45,676 nt of DNA from NCBI GenBank assembly GCA_021827485.1, contig JAKAVM010000076.1:1-45676 (forward strand), written 5' to 3'. This stretch comes from Actinomycetes bacterium (GTDB lineage Bacteria; Actinomycetota; Acidimicrobiia; Acidimicrobiales; JAKAVM01). The first letter of the stretch is position 1. Each line of letters opens with the position of its first letter. Made by a program: the position numbers and the translations under genes. Of this stretch, positions 33,447 to 41,902 are shown in pieces. The notes beneath the pieces are model-generated. The model saw nothing but the letters and a program-made list of their open reading frames with translations. It did not search any database and was not told the DNA's origin.

Positions 33447-34400
33447 ATGTCTGATTTCCCAATCAAAGATCTAAACGATCCAATAACAACTAATCTTATC
33501 GACCAATTTGAGCTAAAGACCATTTTAGTCAACCAAGTCGAGTTTTCGCTCATCGAAATGGGCCCGAGTTCAGGCGAACTTGCACTATGCCTGCATGGAT
33601 TTCCGGATACTGCCTTTACATGGAGATATTTACTCCCAGAGCTTGCATCTCAGGGCTATCGAGCCGTTGCACCATTCCAACGAGGATACTGGCCCACCAA
33701 AGCTCCAGAAAATGCATCGTATCAGACTGGAGCGCTTGTCAAAGATGCTTGTTCGCTTCACGACTATTTGTCTCCCGGCAAAAAGGGCGTAATTATTGGC
33801 CACGACTGGGGCGCTTTTGCCGCCTACGGAGCGTGCGCTTGGCGTCCGGAGGCCTGGAGAAAAGCAGTTACTTGCGCAGTTCCACCAGTCGCCGCTATGG
33901 CAAATGCCTTTTTCTCGTTTGAACAGCTCAAGAGAAGCTGGTATATGTTCTTCTTCCAAGTACCTCTCGCTGAGGCTGCATTCTCAATGAACGACTTGGA
34001 GATGATCGCAAAGCTCTGGGCCGACTGGTCTCCCGGTTATGATGCTAGCCAAGACTTGGTACACGTCAAAAATGCACTCCGCAACGATGAAAACTTATCT
34101 AGCGCATTAGGATACTATCGGGCAATGTTCGACCCATCAAAGCATGATGCTTCGCTTTCCCAAGAGCAAAGCGCCGTAATGATGCCCACCCCTCAGCCCT
34201 TGTTATATATCCATGGTAGAGATGATGGTTGTCTTTCCGTCGATCTTGCCAAGTCGGCCCAAAGCTACCTAACGGGCGACTCACAAATGCACATAATTGA
34301 AGATGCTGGCCATTTCATGAATGTCGAAAAACCTCAGGAATTTAACGCTAAGGTCCTAGAGTTTCTAGGTCCAGCTCAACCTGGTGTAAGCCTGGAGTAA
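33447..34400 (+). CDS. alpha/beta hydrolase, epoxide hydrolase / haloalkane dehalogenase type
   Basis: From ATG 33447 the protein has 317 residues. The nucleophile elbow GHDWGA places Asp120 as the nucleophile, the mark of epoxide hydrolases and dehalogenases and not of Ser-type esterases. The oxyanion segment is LHGFPDTAFTWRYL, the acid is in HGRDDGC (near 259) and the base is H289 (DAGHFMNVEKP). A cap domain lies between about 150 and 230. Epoxide hydrolysis is the likeliest reaction; the substrate is unknown. The open frame extends upstream to 33381, but that overlaps pilT and adds residues unlike the family. No strong ribosome site is present. Confidence 0.85.
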   Translation: MSDFPIKDLNDPITTNLIDQFELKTILVNQVEFSLIEMGPSSGELALCLHGFPDTAFTWRYLLPELASQGYRAVAPFQRGYWPTKAPENASYQTGALVKDACSLHDYLSPGKKGVIIGHDWGAFAAYGACAWRPEAWRKAVTCAVPPVAAMANAFFSFEQLKRSWYMFFFQVPLAEAAFSMNDLEMIAKLWADWSPGYDASQDLVHVKNALRNDENLSSALGYYRAMFDPSKHDASLSQEQSAVMMPTPQPLLYIHGRDDGCLSVDLAKSAQSYLTGDSQMHIIEDAGHFMNVEKPQEFNAKVLEFLGPAQPGVSLE

Positions 34401-34412
34401 GTATTTGAGTTT

Positions 34413-35807
34413 TCAGTAAGCAAGCATTTCAGCTGGCCCGAAACCCAATATGTGGCTTGTTGTTGTGTCCTGCCGCACACCACCGCGACCCCACAATATA
34501 AACGTTGGCTCAGGTATCGGATCGGGAACGTATCGCAGTGCCCTCCAAAGCCCGCCAGCGTCTGAAGTTCCGAGTGGTTGCTTTTGCCATTTGGCCTCTC
34601 CTATTACGACGCTGCGGTGATCCAAGAGCCCGAGTACGTCCACTTGAATCTGTTCACCACTGGCCGTCCACCACTCGTCGAGTAGTGTTCCAGTTGGCAG
34701 AATGCCCGAGCGAACCAAACCGATCGCATGTTCTCGCGCTGCTTGCTCGAACACACTTCCAAGCTGGTTTTGCCATTCACCATGAGTGTGGCTGAGAACC
34801 TCTTCACCTTGACCAGCTTCAATCCTTTGGACGTGGTCAGCCAAAATGCGAATCCAGAATCTCAAGTATGTGTCCGCTATTCGGTAGTGACGGCGGGCTT
34901 TGCGAGGGGAACCGATCGGCTTGATTGCGGAGACAAAACCAGTTCGTAGACAACTGTCGAGGGGGCGCTCCAAACGAGAACCGACCTCGTTGGCAATTTC
35001 CGAACGGCGCGATCTCCCCTGTCCAATTGCCAGGAGTATACGGCTCTGGGGATCAGGAAGGCGATCAAGTAAAATCACGGCATCTTCCAAGAGAAGACCT
35101 CCAGGACTTCCGGCCAGTTGAAGTAAGTTCTCCCCAGCGGACCGGTCAAAATCCCACGCATCTAGGTGGAGTGGGTAGCCACCGCATGCTGCGTATGCTT
35201 CAAAAAGAGCTTCGGGTTCTGGTTGGCCACAGTACGCATAAGCTTCGGCAGCCGTGAAGGGCTTTAGCCTGATTACCTGCGTTGGGCGCTGATAGAGCGC
35301 CCCGCTGTAAGAGAGGGTATCCTCAATCATGGCTGTTGCGGAGCCAGCTAAGACGAGTACGAGTGAAGGAGGATTGGCTAAGGGGGCAATCCGGTCCCAA
35401 ACAGTCTGTATAATACTGGCAAAGCCAGTAGTAGATCCCATTAGATAGGTAACTTCATCGATGACGATCACCAAAGGGCGAGTCCTAGCGATAGCGGCGC
35501 AGAAGTTCAGTGCGTGCTCCCAGCTCCCAAAAGGCTGCAGGAGAGAGGCCTCTTCGGGATCTAAGACAGCAGCCAGCATCTCTCCAAAGCGACGCAACTG
35601 TGCTACTTCGGCAGCCTGATTGGCCTCGAAATATACTGCACTTATGCCCGGTCCAATTGCTTGAATGAGGTGGCGAAGTAGAAATGTCTTGCCAACCCTT
35701 CGCGGCCCGCTTAATACAGCAAGCTGTGGCTTGCCTGATGTGGCAATATCTACCACTTGAGTCAACCGGGCAAGTTCGTTCTGCCTACAAATAAGAGGTC
35801 TAAGCAT
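34413..35807 (-). CDS. AAA ATPase with C-terminal DUF234/nuclease-like domain, probably acquired
   Basis: This 464-residue protein has Walker A GPRRVGKTFLL near residue 34, Walker B LVIVIDEVTYLMG near 115, a winged-helix-like middle (SRRSEIANEVGSRLERPL) and a C-terminal domain with VDVLGLLDHRSVVIGEAKW, resembling the PD-(D/E)XK nuclease-fold region called DUF234. The family (archaeal-type ATPases) is widespread, patchy and of unclear function, often tied to mobile DNA or defence. Base composition differs from its neighbours: one sampled 60-base line is 58% GC (34621-34680) against 35% in the adjacent gene (33481-33540). It lies alone and is convergent with the hydrolase gene. Horizontal transfer is inferred from composition and patchy family distribution. 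Confidence 0.8.
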   Translation of the reverse strand: MLRPLICRQNELARLTQVVDIATSGKPQLAVLSGPRRVGKTFLLRHLIQAIGPGISAVYFEANQAAEVAQLRRFGEMLAAVLDPEEASLLQPFGSWEHALNFCAAIARTRPLVIVIDEVTYLMGSTTGFASIIQTVWDRIAPLANPPSLVLVLAGSATAMIEDTLSYSGALYQRPTQVIRLKPFTAAEAYAYCGQPEPEALFEAYAACGGYPLHLDAWDFDRSAGENLLQLAGSPGGLLLEDAVILLDRLPDPQSRILLAIGQGRSRRSEIANEVGSRLERPLDSCLRTGFVSAIKPIGSPRKARRHYRIADTYLRFWIRILADHVQRIEAGQGEEVLSHTHGEWQNQLGSVFEQAAREHAIGLVRSGILPTGTLLDEWWTASGEQIQVDVLGLLDHRSVVIGEAKWQKQPLGTSDAGGLWRALRYVPDPIPEPTFILWGRGGVRQDTTTSHILGFGPAEMLAY

Positions 35808-35926
35808 GTGTATACACTACCATAGTATCCTCTTCGACGCGTATATATTACCTTTGCTCTGTTATGTCTACTAATACTATTTTAGCGCTAGTGTTCTTTG
35901 AACGGGGCTCTATTGAGCCAACATAA

Positions 35927-36442
35927 TCAAGCTTCCCACACGCCGTCGCCGTATGGTCGTTTGCGTTTTGGAGCAAAGTCTGACTTCCAAACCATTAACT
36001 TGCGGCGAAAGTAGCAGACTTCCTCGCCGCGTTGGTTGAAGGCTTTAGTCTCAACCGTTACAACTCCTCGATCATTTTTTGACTTGGACTCTGCTTTGTC
36101 AAGCACTCTTGTCTCAGCATATATCGTATCACCATGAAATGTAGGAAACCGATGTATTAGCGATTCTACTTCCAGATTGGCGATACATGATCCAGAGACA
36201 TCGGGTACGCTCATACCAAGTACTAGAGAATAGACCAGATTACCAACTACGACATTCTTCTTATGCACAGTTTCGTTCTCGGCAAAATAAGCATTGGTGT
36301 GCAGAGGGTGATGATTCATAGTGATCATGCAGAATAGATGATCGTCGGATTCGGTTATAGTCTTACCTGGCCAGTGCCTATATATATCGCCTGGCTCAAA
36401 ATCTTCATAGTAGCGACCAAAGGCGCGATCATGGATTGTCAT
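35927..36442 (-). CDS. MaoC-family acyl-CoA hydratase (itaconyl/mesaconyl-CoA hydratase-like)
   Basis: This 171-residue hot-dog-fold protein begins GRYYEDFEPGDIYRHWPGKT and carries TMNHHPLHTNAYFAE where classic R-hydratases have SGDxNPIHxD. It then has SVPDVSGSCIANLEVESL and FHGDTIYAETRVLDKAESKS. This pattern fits the MaoC subgroup found beside CitE-like lyases, proposed to hydrate itaconyl-, mesaconyl- or related branched acyl-CoAs. A CitE-like lyase (41903) and an acyl-CoA dehydrogenase (40129) are in the window but not adjacent. The ATG start at 36442 has no strong ribosome site. The 120 bp between it and the AAA ATPase gene contains nothing recognisable. Confidence 0.85.
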   Translation of the reverse strand: MTIHDRAFGRYYEDFEPGDIYRHWPGKTITESDDHLFCMITMNHHPLHTNAYFAENETVHKKNVVVGNLVYSLVLGMSVPDVSGSCIANLEVESLIHRFPTFHGDTIYAETRVLDKAESKSKNDRGVVTVETKAFNQRGEEVCYFRRKLMVWKSDFAPKRKRPYGDGVWEA

Positions 36443-36478
36443 TACTTAATTTCTCCTTTCGAAAATACCTCACGCTAA

Positions 36479-36556
36479 GAATGCCACCTACAAGAAGTGC
36501 TCCACAAGGGTCCGTTCATGAATGCCACATGCAAAAAGTGCTCTACATAGGTCGGG
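36479..36556. repeat. imperfect direct repeat of a gene 3' end (41-bp offset)
   Basis: Segments starting gaatgccac at 36479 and 36520 match at about 28 of 36 positions (aagtgctc-acat shared). The second copy contains the stop codon region of the minus-strand DUF6941-like gene (36543-36545); the first is downstream of that stop. This is the same arrangement as at 9791, 12541 and 41764, but older and more diverged. Confidence 0.7.
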
Positions 36557-36962
36557 TAGAAAAGGCGACGGACCAAGATGCATCGGACTGGCCATCAATT
36601 GCTAATCGCCAACTATATCGCTTCCCATTTTCCAAAGGTAGCGGTCCCATATTGATTGCCAAAGAAAAATCGACAGGACTTCCTGCTGGCAAACCTTCGG
36701 GTCTAGTAACCTGAAATTCACCGCGTACGTCCAGGTCATGGGGACCCTCGGGAGTCTCAATTACGACGGGGTGCCCATCTTCATCGATCAAGGAAACTTC
36801 CCATTCATGGAGTTGGTCTACTTCATGCCAATCGACCTCCACCTTTACGGCTATCGCACTTGGCATAGGCATTGGACCCGTTACAGACCAGCCACCGCCT
36901 AATATATATAACTTTCCGTCTGCCACCTGGGCTGCGTCGCAGAGGAGCATAATTGCCTTCAT
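36543..36962 (-). CDS. DUF6941-like conserved protein
   Basis: This 139-residue protein begins MKAIMLLCDAAQVADGKLYI with LGGGWSVTGP, which I associate with the family DUF6941. It continues as a beta-rich domain (HEWEVSLIDEDGHPVVIETP, RRYSWRL-like NGKRYSWRLAIDGQ). No catalytic motif or signal peptide is seen; function is unknown. The same-strand MaoC gene starts 100 bp downstream, so they may be co-transcribed, but a duplicated gene-end copy lies between them. Confidence 0.75.
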   Translation of the reverse strand: MKAIMLLCDAAQVADGKLYILGGGWSVTGPMPMPSAIAVKVEVDWHEVDQLHEWEVSLIDEDGHPVVIETPEGPHDLDVRGEFQVTRPEGLPAGSPVDFSLAINMGPLPLENGKRYSWRLAIDGQSDASWSVAFSTRPM

Positions 36963-37091
36963 AAGCTGCCAACCCTAGTACGTTAGAGCCCCTAAATATG
37001 CAACTGGTTACTAAATGCGCATTAAAGTAAGCATCTACCAGGTAATATTCGGTTGTGTTAATGGAGTTTTAGGATTATCATTTATCTAACT

Positions 37092-39452
37092 GTGGCAACT
37101 CAAAATTCTATTGTGCGAATCGTTAAAAGGGGACTTAGTTCCGCTAGTGGACTAGAGGATTACTCAGTTCCCCAATCTAAGTGGTGGACCCAGGCTAGCT
37201 TGAGCCATCACGTAGTGATCATCGCCGTAATTATAAGTGCCTTAGTCCGCCTACCACACAGTGACAAGACATACGGTTTGGTTGCAGCACTGACAGTATT
37301 CGGGCTTGGTTCAAGCATCGTAGTGGATATTTGGACACACAAAACAAAAAGACTCCACTATCAGATGATGTGGCTTGATCAGATATATATCGCATCAATC
37401 GTGGCCGTATTTCCACAGTGGTGGGCACCTGTATTTATGGCAGGAATCGCTGCACTTGCCGCCGAAGGCATTCTCTTTCCTCCGCGTACCACTGCAGTTG
37501 GAGCTGGAGTCGGTACGGCAGCAATGTGGGGAGCCCTACGGTTTAATTACGCGTCGTTTTGGGGTGCTCCAGCTCATGGTGTCGTTGCTTACTTGGTAAT
37601 CGGTCTCGCAGTTGCCACCGCCGCTGCCACTGTTTCACTAGCACGAGAGCGGTCAGAGAAGGATCTGCGTAGATTTGCCAATATCATGGAGAAAATTCCT
37701 GTAGGAATATACGTGTTCCATCTGGACCCATCAATTCCGGATCGGGGCGAGATTGATCCCTCCATGATAGTTTTAATTTCATCTAATCCAGCCACGATTT
37801 CTACTACAGGAGTCGATATTTCAAGTCTCGTTGGAAGCTCGTTTGCAGACGTAGACTATCAGCTTCCCAACTCTGGACAATTTTATAGTTTACTTAGAAG
37901 AGTGCATCTATCTGGTGCACCTTTTAAAATTGATATAGACGTTACACCAAATGAAGATAGCCCGGGACTCAAGACTGGAGTCTATAGTCTCCAGATTTTC
38001 TCAGTAGGCAACAGAGAAGTCGCGGTCTCGATTGAGGATATTTCCGAAAGAGTCGGGGCACAGAATGCTCTCATGCATCAAGCTCTGCACGATGGAGTAA
38101 CTGATCTTCCAAATCGAGTTCAACTTCATCAAAGGCTGGTCGGCTCACTGGCTATGGCTGAGAAATCTGGCCAGTCGGTTTCTCTGCTAATTGTCGACGT
38201 AAATCAGTTCAAAGAGATAAACGATACTCTGGGCCATCAATTCGGGGATCAGTTGCTTCGCCAGTTTGGCGAAAGGCTCTCTTCGGTTATTGGCCCTAGC
38301 GATATTTTGGCTCGTCTAGGTGGAGACGAGTTTGCAATCGCTAGAATATCGCAAGACGCAGATAGTACCTCACTTGAACTGACATCAAAGATTCAAGGGG
38401 TGTTAGAAGCTCCATTTATGCTTTCAGGAATTCCAGTTCGGGCTTCTGGCTCAATTGGCATAGCAAACTTCCCAGACCACGGTCGTGACGCCGAAGCCCT
38501 GCTACAGAAAGCCGATATGGCGCTTTTTGCGGCAAAAAGAAACGGAGTCGGCAAATCAACCTACACCCCTGACAGCAGCCATTTCAATATAAGACGCCTA
38601 ACCCTACTGGGTGAGCTTGGCCCAGCGATTGATCGTGGTGAGATGGTTCTTCACTATCAACCAAAGATTGACCTCACTACTGGGAGGGCCGTGGGAATGG
38701 AAGCCTTAGTACGCTGGCAGCACCCAAGACGAGGTTTACTTTCTCCAGCACACTTTGTTGAACTGGCCGAGATTTCTGGCCTTATTAATCAGCTAACTCG
38801 TTGGGTGGGAATTGAAAGTGTCCGCCAAGTTCAAGAGTGGAGAAAACAAGGGCTAGATCTACACTTAGCAGCTAATATTTCAGTTCGAAATTTACACGAT
38901 TACTCTTTGCTTGACTGGCTAGAAGAACTGCTCTCTGAGTCTGGGCTCCCACCGGAAAAGCTCATGTTAGAGATAACTGAGAGTGCGATAATTGATGAGA
39001 TGCCGATAGTTGAAGAGATGCTCCACAAGATCTCCTCTCTTGGGATTCACACAAGCGTGGATGACTTTGGCACAGGATATTCATCACTATCAACCCTAAG
39101 AAGGCTTGCGATCAACGAGCTCAAAATGGACCGATCCTTTGTTGCAAATATGATCTCAGAGGAGCATGATTATGCAATCGTAAGGTCAATGATTGACCTC
39201 AGTCATACTCTTGGGATCCAAGTTACCGCCGAAGGCGTAGAAGATCGTGAGACACTCGACCTTCTCGTGAACCTGGGATGTGACCGTACTCAAGGCTACT
39301 ATATCTCTAAGCCACTTCCTCCGGATGACTTCAAGTCATGGATACAGGAAAAAGGTATGGCTGCATTCGAACTAACCGAAGAACAGATTGTCGCCAGAGA
39401 GAAAATCATGCTTGTAGGCAATGGTGAAGTCTCGGCTTCAATCAAGAGCTGA
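37092..39452 (+). CDS. membrane GGDEF-EAL protein (c-di-GMP synthesis/hydrolysis)
   Basis: This 786-residue bifunctional-looking c-di-GMP enzyme has an N-terminal membrane region with several helices (about 45-195), then a PAS-like sensor region, then GGDEF and EAL domains. The cyclase motif is intact (GGDEF, 410-414). The EAL motif is intact (E537-A-L in GMEALVRW), and other catalytic residues are present: EITESAII, VDDFGTGYSSL, LKMDRSFV and AEGVED. Either activity could dominate in vivo. The start is GTG at 37092, without a Shine-Dalgarno. It may influence the pilus and surface proteins encoded nearby, but no direct link is visible. The 129 bp upstream contain no gene. Confidence 0.93.
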   Translation: MATQNSIVRIVKRGLSSASGLEDYSVPQSKWWTQASLSHHVVIIAVIISALVRLPHSDKTYGLVAALTVFGLGSSIVVDIWTHKTKRLHYQMMWLDQIYIASIVAVFPQWWAPVFMAGIAALAAEGILFPPRTTAVGAGVGTAAMWGALRFNYASFWGAPAHGVVAYLVIGLAVATAAATVSLARERSEKDLRRFANIMEKIPVGIYVFHLDPSIPDRGEIDPSMIVLISSNPATISTTGVDISSLVGSSFADVDYQLPNSGQFYSLLRRVHLSGAPFKIDIDVTPNEDSPGLKTGVYSLQIFSVGNREVAVSIEDISERVGAQNALMHQALHDGVTDLPNRVQLHQRLVGSLAMAEKSGQSVSLLIVDVNQFKEINDTLGHQFGDQLLRQFGERLSSVIGPSDILARLGGDEFAIARISQDADSTSLELTSKIQGVLEAPFMLSGIPVRASGSIGIANFPDHGRDAEALLQKADMALFAAKRNGVGKSTYTPDSSHFNIRRLTLLGELGPAIDRGEMVLHYQPKIDLTTGRAVGMEALVRWQHPRRGLLSPAHFVELAEISGLINQLTRWVGIESVRQVQEWRKQGLDLHLAANISVRNLHDYSLLDWLEELLSESGLPPEKLMLEITESAIIDEMPIVEEMLHKISSLGIHTSVDDFGTGYSSLSTLRRLAINELKMDRSFVANMISEEHDYAIVRSMIDLSHTLGIQVTAEGVEDRETLDLLVNLGCDRTQGYYISKPLPPDDFKSWIQEKGMAAFELTEEQIVAREKIMLVGNGEVSASIKS

Positions 39453-39478
39453 CCTACTAACTAGTTTTCTAACTGTAC

Positions 39479-40114
39479 ATGTTAGCCCTCAGGAACGATG
39501 TATATCGTAGGCCACTAGAAACTGCCCTAACTCGGCTCGGCGTAGGTATCGGTTGGAAATGCGTTGATGTAGGAGCTGGTGGAGGCGATGTGAGTGTTGC
39601 GTTATCACAGATCGTAGGCGACTTGGGTAGGGTTTATGCGTTAGATAGCGATCCACTTTCGCGCGACGAGGTAGCAATGGCGGCCGCGAAGTTTGACGCT
39701 CAAGTTATTGCAATTACACAGGCCGGTGAAGACTTACTTTTACCTGAACCAGTCAACCTTGCATACTGTCGATTCCTACTTATGCACGTAATTGACCCTG
39801 CCAAAGTATTGAGTAAAATGGCTTCTGCAATTGGTAGCGGTGGGTGGTTAGTTGCACAAGAGCCGATCACCTCTAGTGGTAGAGTGGACGGGTTGCCCTT
39901 TACGATGCCCGATGCAAGGCACCCGGATATTGGGGCTTTTTTGCCAAAACTTGTTTCAGATTCAGGTCTAACTGTCACCGATGCTTGGGCGGAGGCACCG
40001 GCAAGCTTTGGCCCTGGACCCATTGCTCAATACCTTTCTCACCTTACTGGAGCTGATGATCTTAGAGGTTCCATAGTGCTACCTCCGCTGGTTACCGTTA
40101 TAGCTCAAAAGTAA
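39479..40114 (+). CDS. class I SAM-dependent methyltransferase
   Basis: The 211-residue protein contains the SAM-binding motif I CVDVGAGGGDVSVALS and, after it, VYALDSDPLS (motif II acidic residue) and LAYCRFLLMHVIDPAKVLSK (motif IV-like). It is a small Rossmann-fold methyltransferase; its target is unknown. It lies 26 bases after the GGDEF-EAL gene and 14 bases before the acyl-CoA dehydrogenase gene on the same strand, so all three could form one transcript. Confidence 0.8.
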   Translation: MLALRNDVYRRPLETALTRLGVGIGWKCVDVGAGGGDVSVALSQIVGDLGRVYALDSDPLSRDEVAMAAAKFDAQVIAITQAGEDLLLPEPVNLAYCRFLLMHVIDPAKVLSKMASAIGSGGWLVAQEPITSSGRVDGLPFTMPDARHPDIGAFLPKLVSDSGLTVTDAWAEAPASFGPGPIAQYLSHLTGADDLRGSIVLPPLVTVIAQK

Positions 40115-40128
40115 CCTAATCTAGTCCC

Positions 40129-41778
40129 ATGAACATAGATAGCACCCTAGGGCCCGACCCTGATCTTGAATTAGCGCGAAATGAACTTGCCAAGAGCGAA
40201 CAACTTGTCAACCACGCGCTAAATTTTCTCAAGTCACAGGGTGAGAATTCCAACCAGATAGTGGATACCCAACAAAGCGCATGCTATGAAATCGCCCATG
40301 CTAGCGCCGGACTTACAATGGCTCGTGCAGCGATTGAGTATGGCACACAAGGACGACTGGAGGCACAAATCGCATGTGCTTTTTGTGCCGATGCAATTAC
40401 AGACTTGCGCTCTAGAACAATTGGTCGTGAGGCTATGTGGGGACTTGATGCTGAATCAATTAACGAATCGTCAAAGTTCCTGAGTACGTGGCGAGATCCA
40501 GAAGTTATTGGGCTTTTTGCTGACCGGCCTGGCGAGAAACATCTGAGTGTAGAGTTTGAACTTGCGGCAGATACCTTTAGGAAATTTGCTGAGAAAGAGA
40601 TCGCACCTGTTGCTGAGCATGTCCACCGCGCCAACGCAGATGTTCCAGAATCGGTAATAAACGGATTAGCTGAGATGGGAGGCTTCGGATTATCTGTACC
40701 AAGCCAATATGGAGGTTTTGCCGATGGTGGCGAAGGTGATTATTTGGCTATGGTGATTGCTACCGAGGAACTTTCCCGGGCTTCTTTAGGAATTGGGGGT
40801 TCTCTCATAACGCGTCCCGAGATTTTAACTAGAGCCCTGGTCAAAGGTGGGACCGAAGAGCAGAAGAAAGAGTGGTTGCCCAAACTGGCAAGTGCACAGG
40901 TTCTTGCTGCCGTAGCAGTTACCGAGCCTGACTATGGTTCAGATGTAGCAGGTATTACTACCCAAGCAATTGCTTATGGAAACCCGACAAGCGGCTATCT
41001 GATAAAGGGCGTCAAGACCTGGTGTACTTTTGCTGCCAGAGCAGATGTTTTGATGCTTTTGGCAAGAACCAACCCCGACAAATCGCAAGGCCACAAAGGC
41101 CTTTCCATGTTCATAGTCAGCAAGCCTCGAGGTGATGGTAGTGGTTTTGAGTTCTCTCAAGGTCCAGGAGAAAATGGTAGGCCATCTGAACTAGCTCCAG
41201 GGAGGATGGAAGGTAGACCAATTGACACTATTGGTTATCGTGGAATGCACTCGTATGAGTTAGCACTCGACGACTGGTGGGTTCCCGCAGACCAGCTTAT
41301 AGGCGGGGACGGAGGACTTGGCCGAGGCTTTTATCTGCAAATGGAAGGCTTTGAAAACGGTAGATTACAAACAGCAGCAAGGGCGGTTGGATTGATGCAA
41401 GCCGCTTATGAGGTAGCCCTCGACTATGCTAAAGCCCGCAAGGTTTTTGGGCGACCTATCTTTGATTACCAGCTTACTCGGGTGAAATTAGGTCGAATGG
41501 CGATTGTAATTCAATCTGCTCGTCAATTCTCATACCAAGTTGCTCGACTCATGGCCCAAGGAGAAGGCTCTATGGAAGCCTCGATGATCAAAGCGTATGT
41601 ATGCCGAGCATGTGAATGGGTCACCAGAGAGGCCCTTCAGATACACGGCGGCATGGGATATGCCGAAGAGTTTGCGATTAGCAGACTATTTGTTGACTCT
41701 AGGGTACTTTCAATATTTGAAGGCGCCGACGAAACTCTAGCTCTGAAGGTAATTGCTCGGCGCATGCTTGGAAGCTGA
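40129..41778 (+). CDS. acyl-CoA dehydrogenase with long N-terminal helical extension
   Basis: This flavoenzyme of 549 residues oxidises acyl-CoA. The core (from about residue 135) has AVTEPDYGSDVAGITT, the FAD/substrate segments GVKTWCTFAARADVLML and FENGRLQTAARAVGLMQAAY, QIHGGMGYAEE and the C-terminal FEGADE with the predicted catalytic Glu. A usual enzyme is about 380 residues. The extra N-terminal part is helical and Ala-rich (ACYEIAHASAGLTMARAA, RLEAQIACAFCADAITDL) and looks like a partial duplicate of a helical acyl-CoA dehydrogenase domain. Function of this extension is unknown. The final codons are repeated in a 57-bp tandem array after the stop. Confidence 0.9.
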   Translation: MNIDSTLGPDPDLELARNELAKSEQLVNHALNFLKSQGENSNQIVDTQQSACYEIAHASAGLTMARAAIEYGTQGRLEAQIACAFCADAITDLRSRTIGREAMWGLDAESINESSKFLSTWRDPEVIGLFADRPGEKHLSVEFELAADTFRKFAEKEIAPVAEHVHRANADVPESVINGLAEMGGFGLSVPSQYGGFADGGEGDYLAMVIATEELSRASLGIGGSLITRPEILTRALVKGGTEEQKKEWLPKLASAQVLAAVAVTEPDYGSDVAGITTQAIAYGNPTSGYLIKGVKTWCTFAARADVLMLLARTNPDKSQGHKGLSMFIVSKPRGDGSGFEFSQGPGENGRPSELAPGRMEGRPIDTIGYRGMHSYELALDDWWVPADQLIGGDGGLGRGFYLQMEGFENGRLQTAARAVGLMQAAYEVALDYAKARKVFGRPIFDYQLTRVKLGRMAIVIQSARQFSYQVARLMAQGEGSMEASMIKAYVCRACEWVTREALQIHGGMGYAEEFAISRLFVDSRVLSIFEGADETLALKVIARRMLGS

Positions 41779-41893
41779 GCGGGCCTGCCGGGTCGTACTT
41801 TTAAAGTTTATTGTCGGAGGATGCTTGGGAGCTGAGCGGGCCTGCCGGGTCGTACTTTTAAAGTTTATTGCCGGAGGATGCTTGGGAGCTGAG
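41764..41893 (+). repeat. 57-bp tandem repeat, 2.3 copies, at the acyl-CoA dehydrogenase end
   Basis: Units start at atgcttgg on 41764, 41821 and 41878. The first two are nearly identical over 57 bases, and the third is partial (16 bases). Each start encodes MLGS then a TGA stop, so the gene end was duplicated with its stop codon. The array fills the gap to the convergent HpcH/CitE gene. No strong hairpin is visible in the unit. Confidence 0.95.
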
Positions 41894-41902
41894 AGCCGCC
41901 TA

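Noticed and set aside
41764-41893. 57-bp repeats as attachment site or terminator
   Set aside because: No integrase is nearby, no strong hairpin or U tract is seen, and the units begin with the last codons of the upstream gene, which a local duplication explains.
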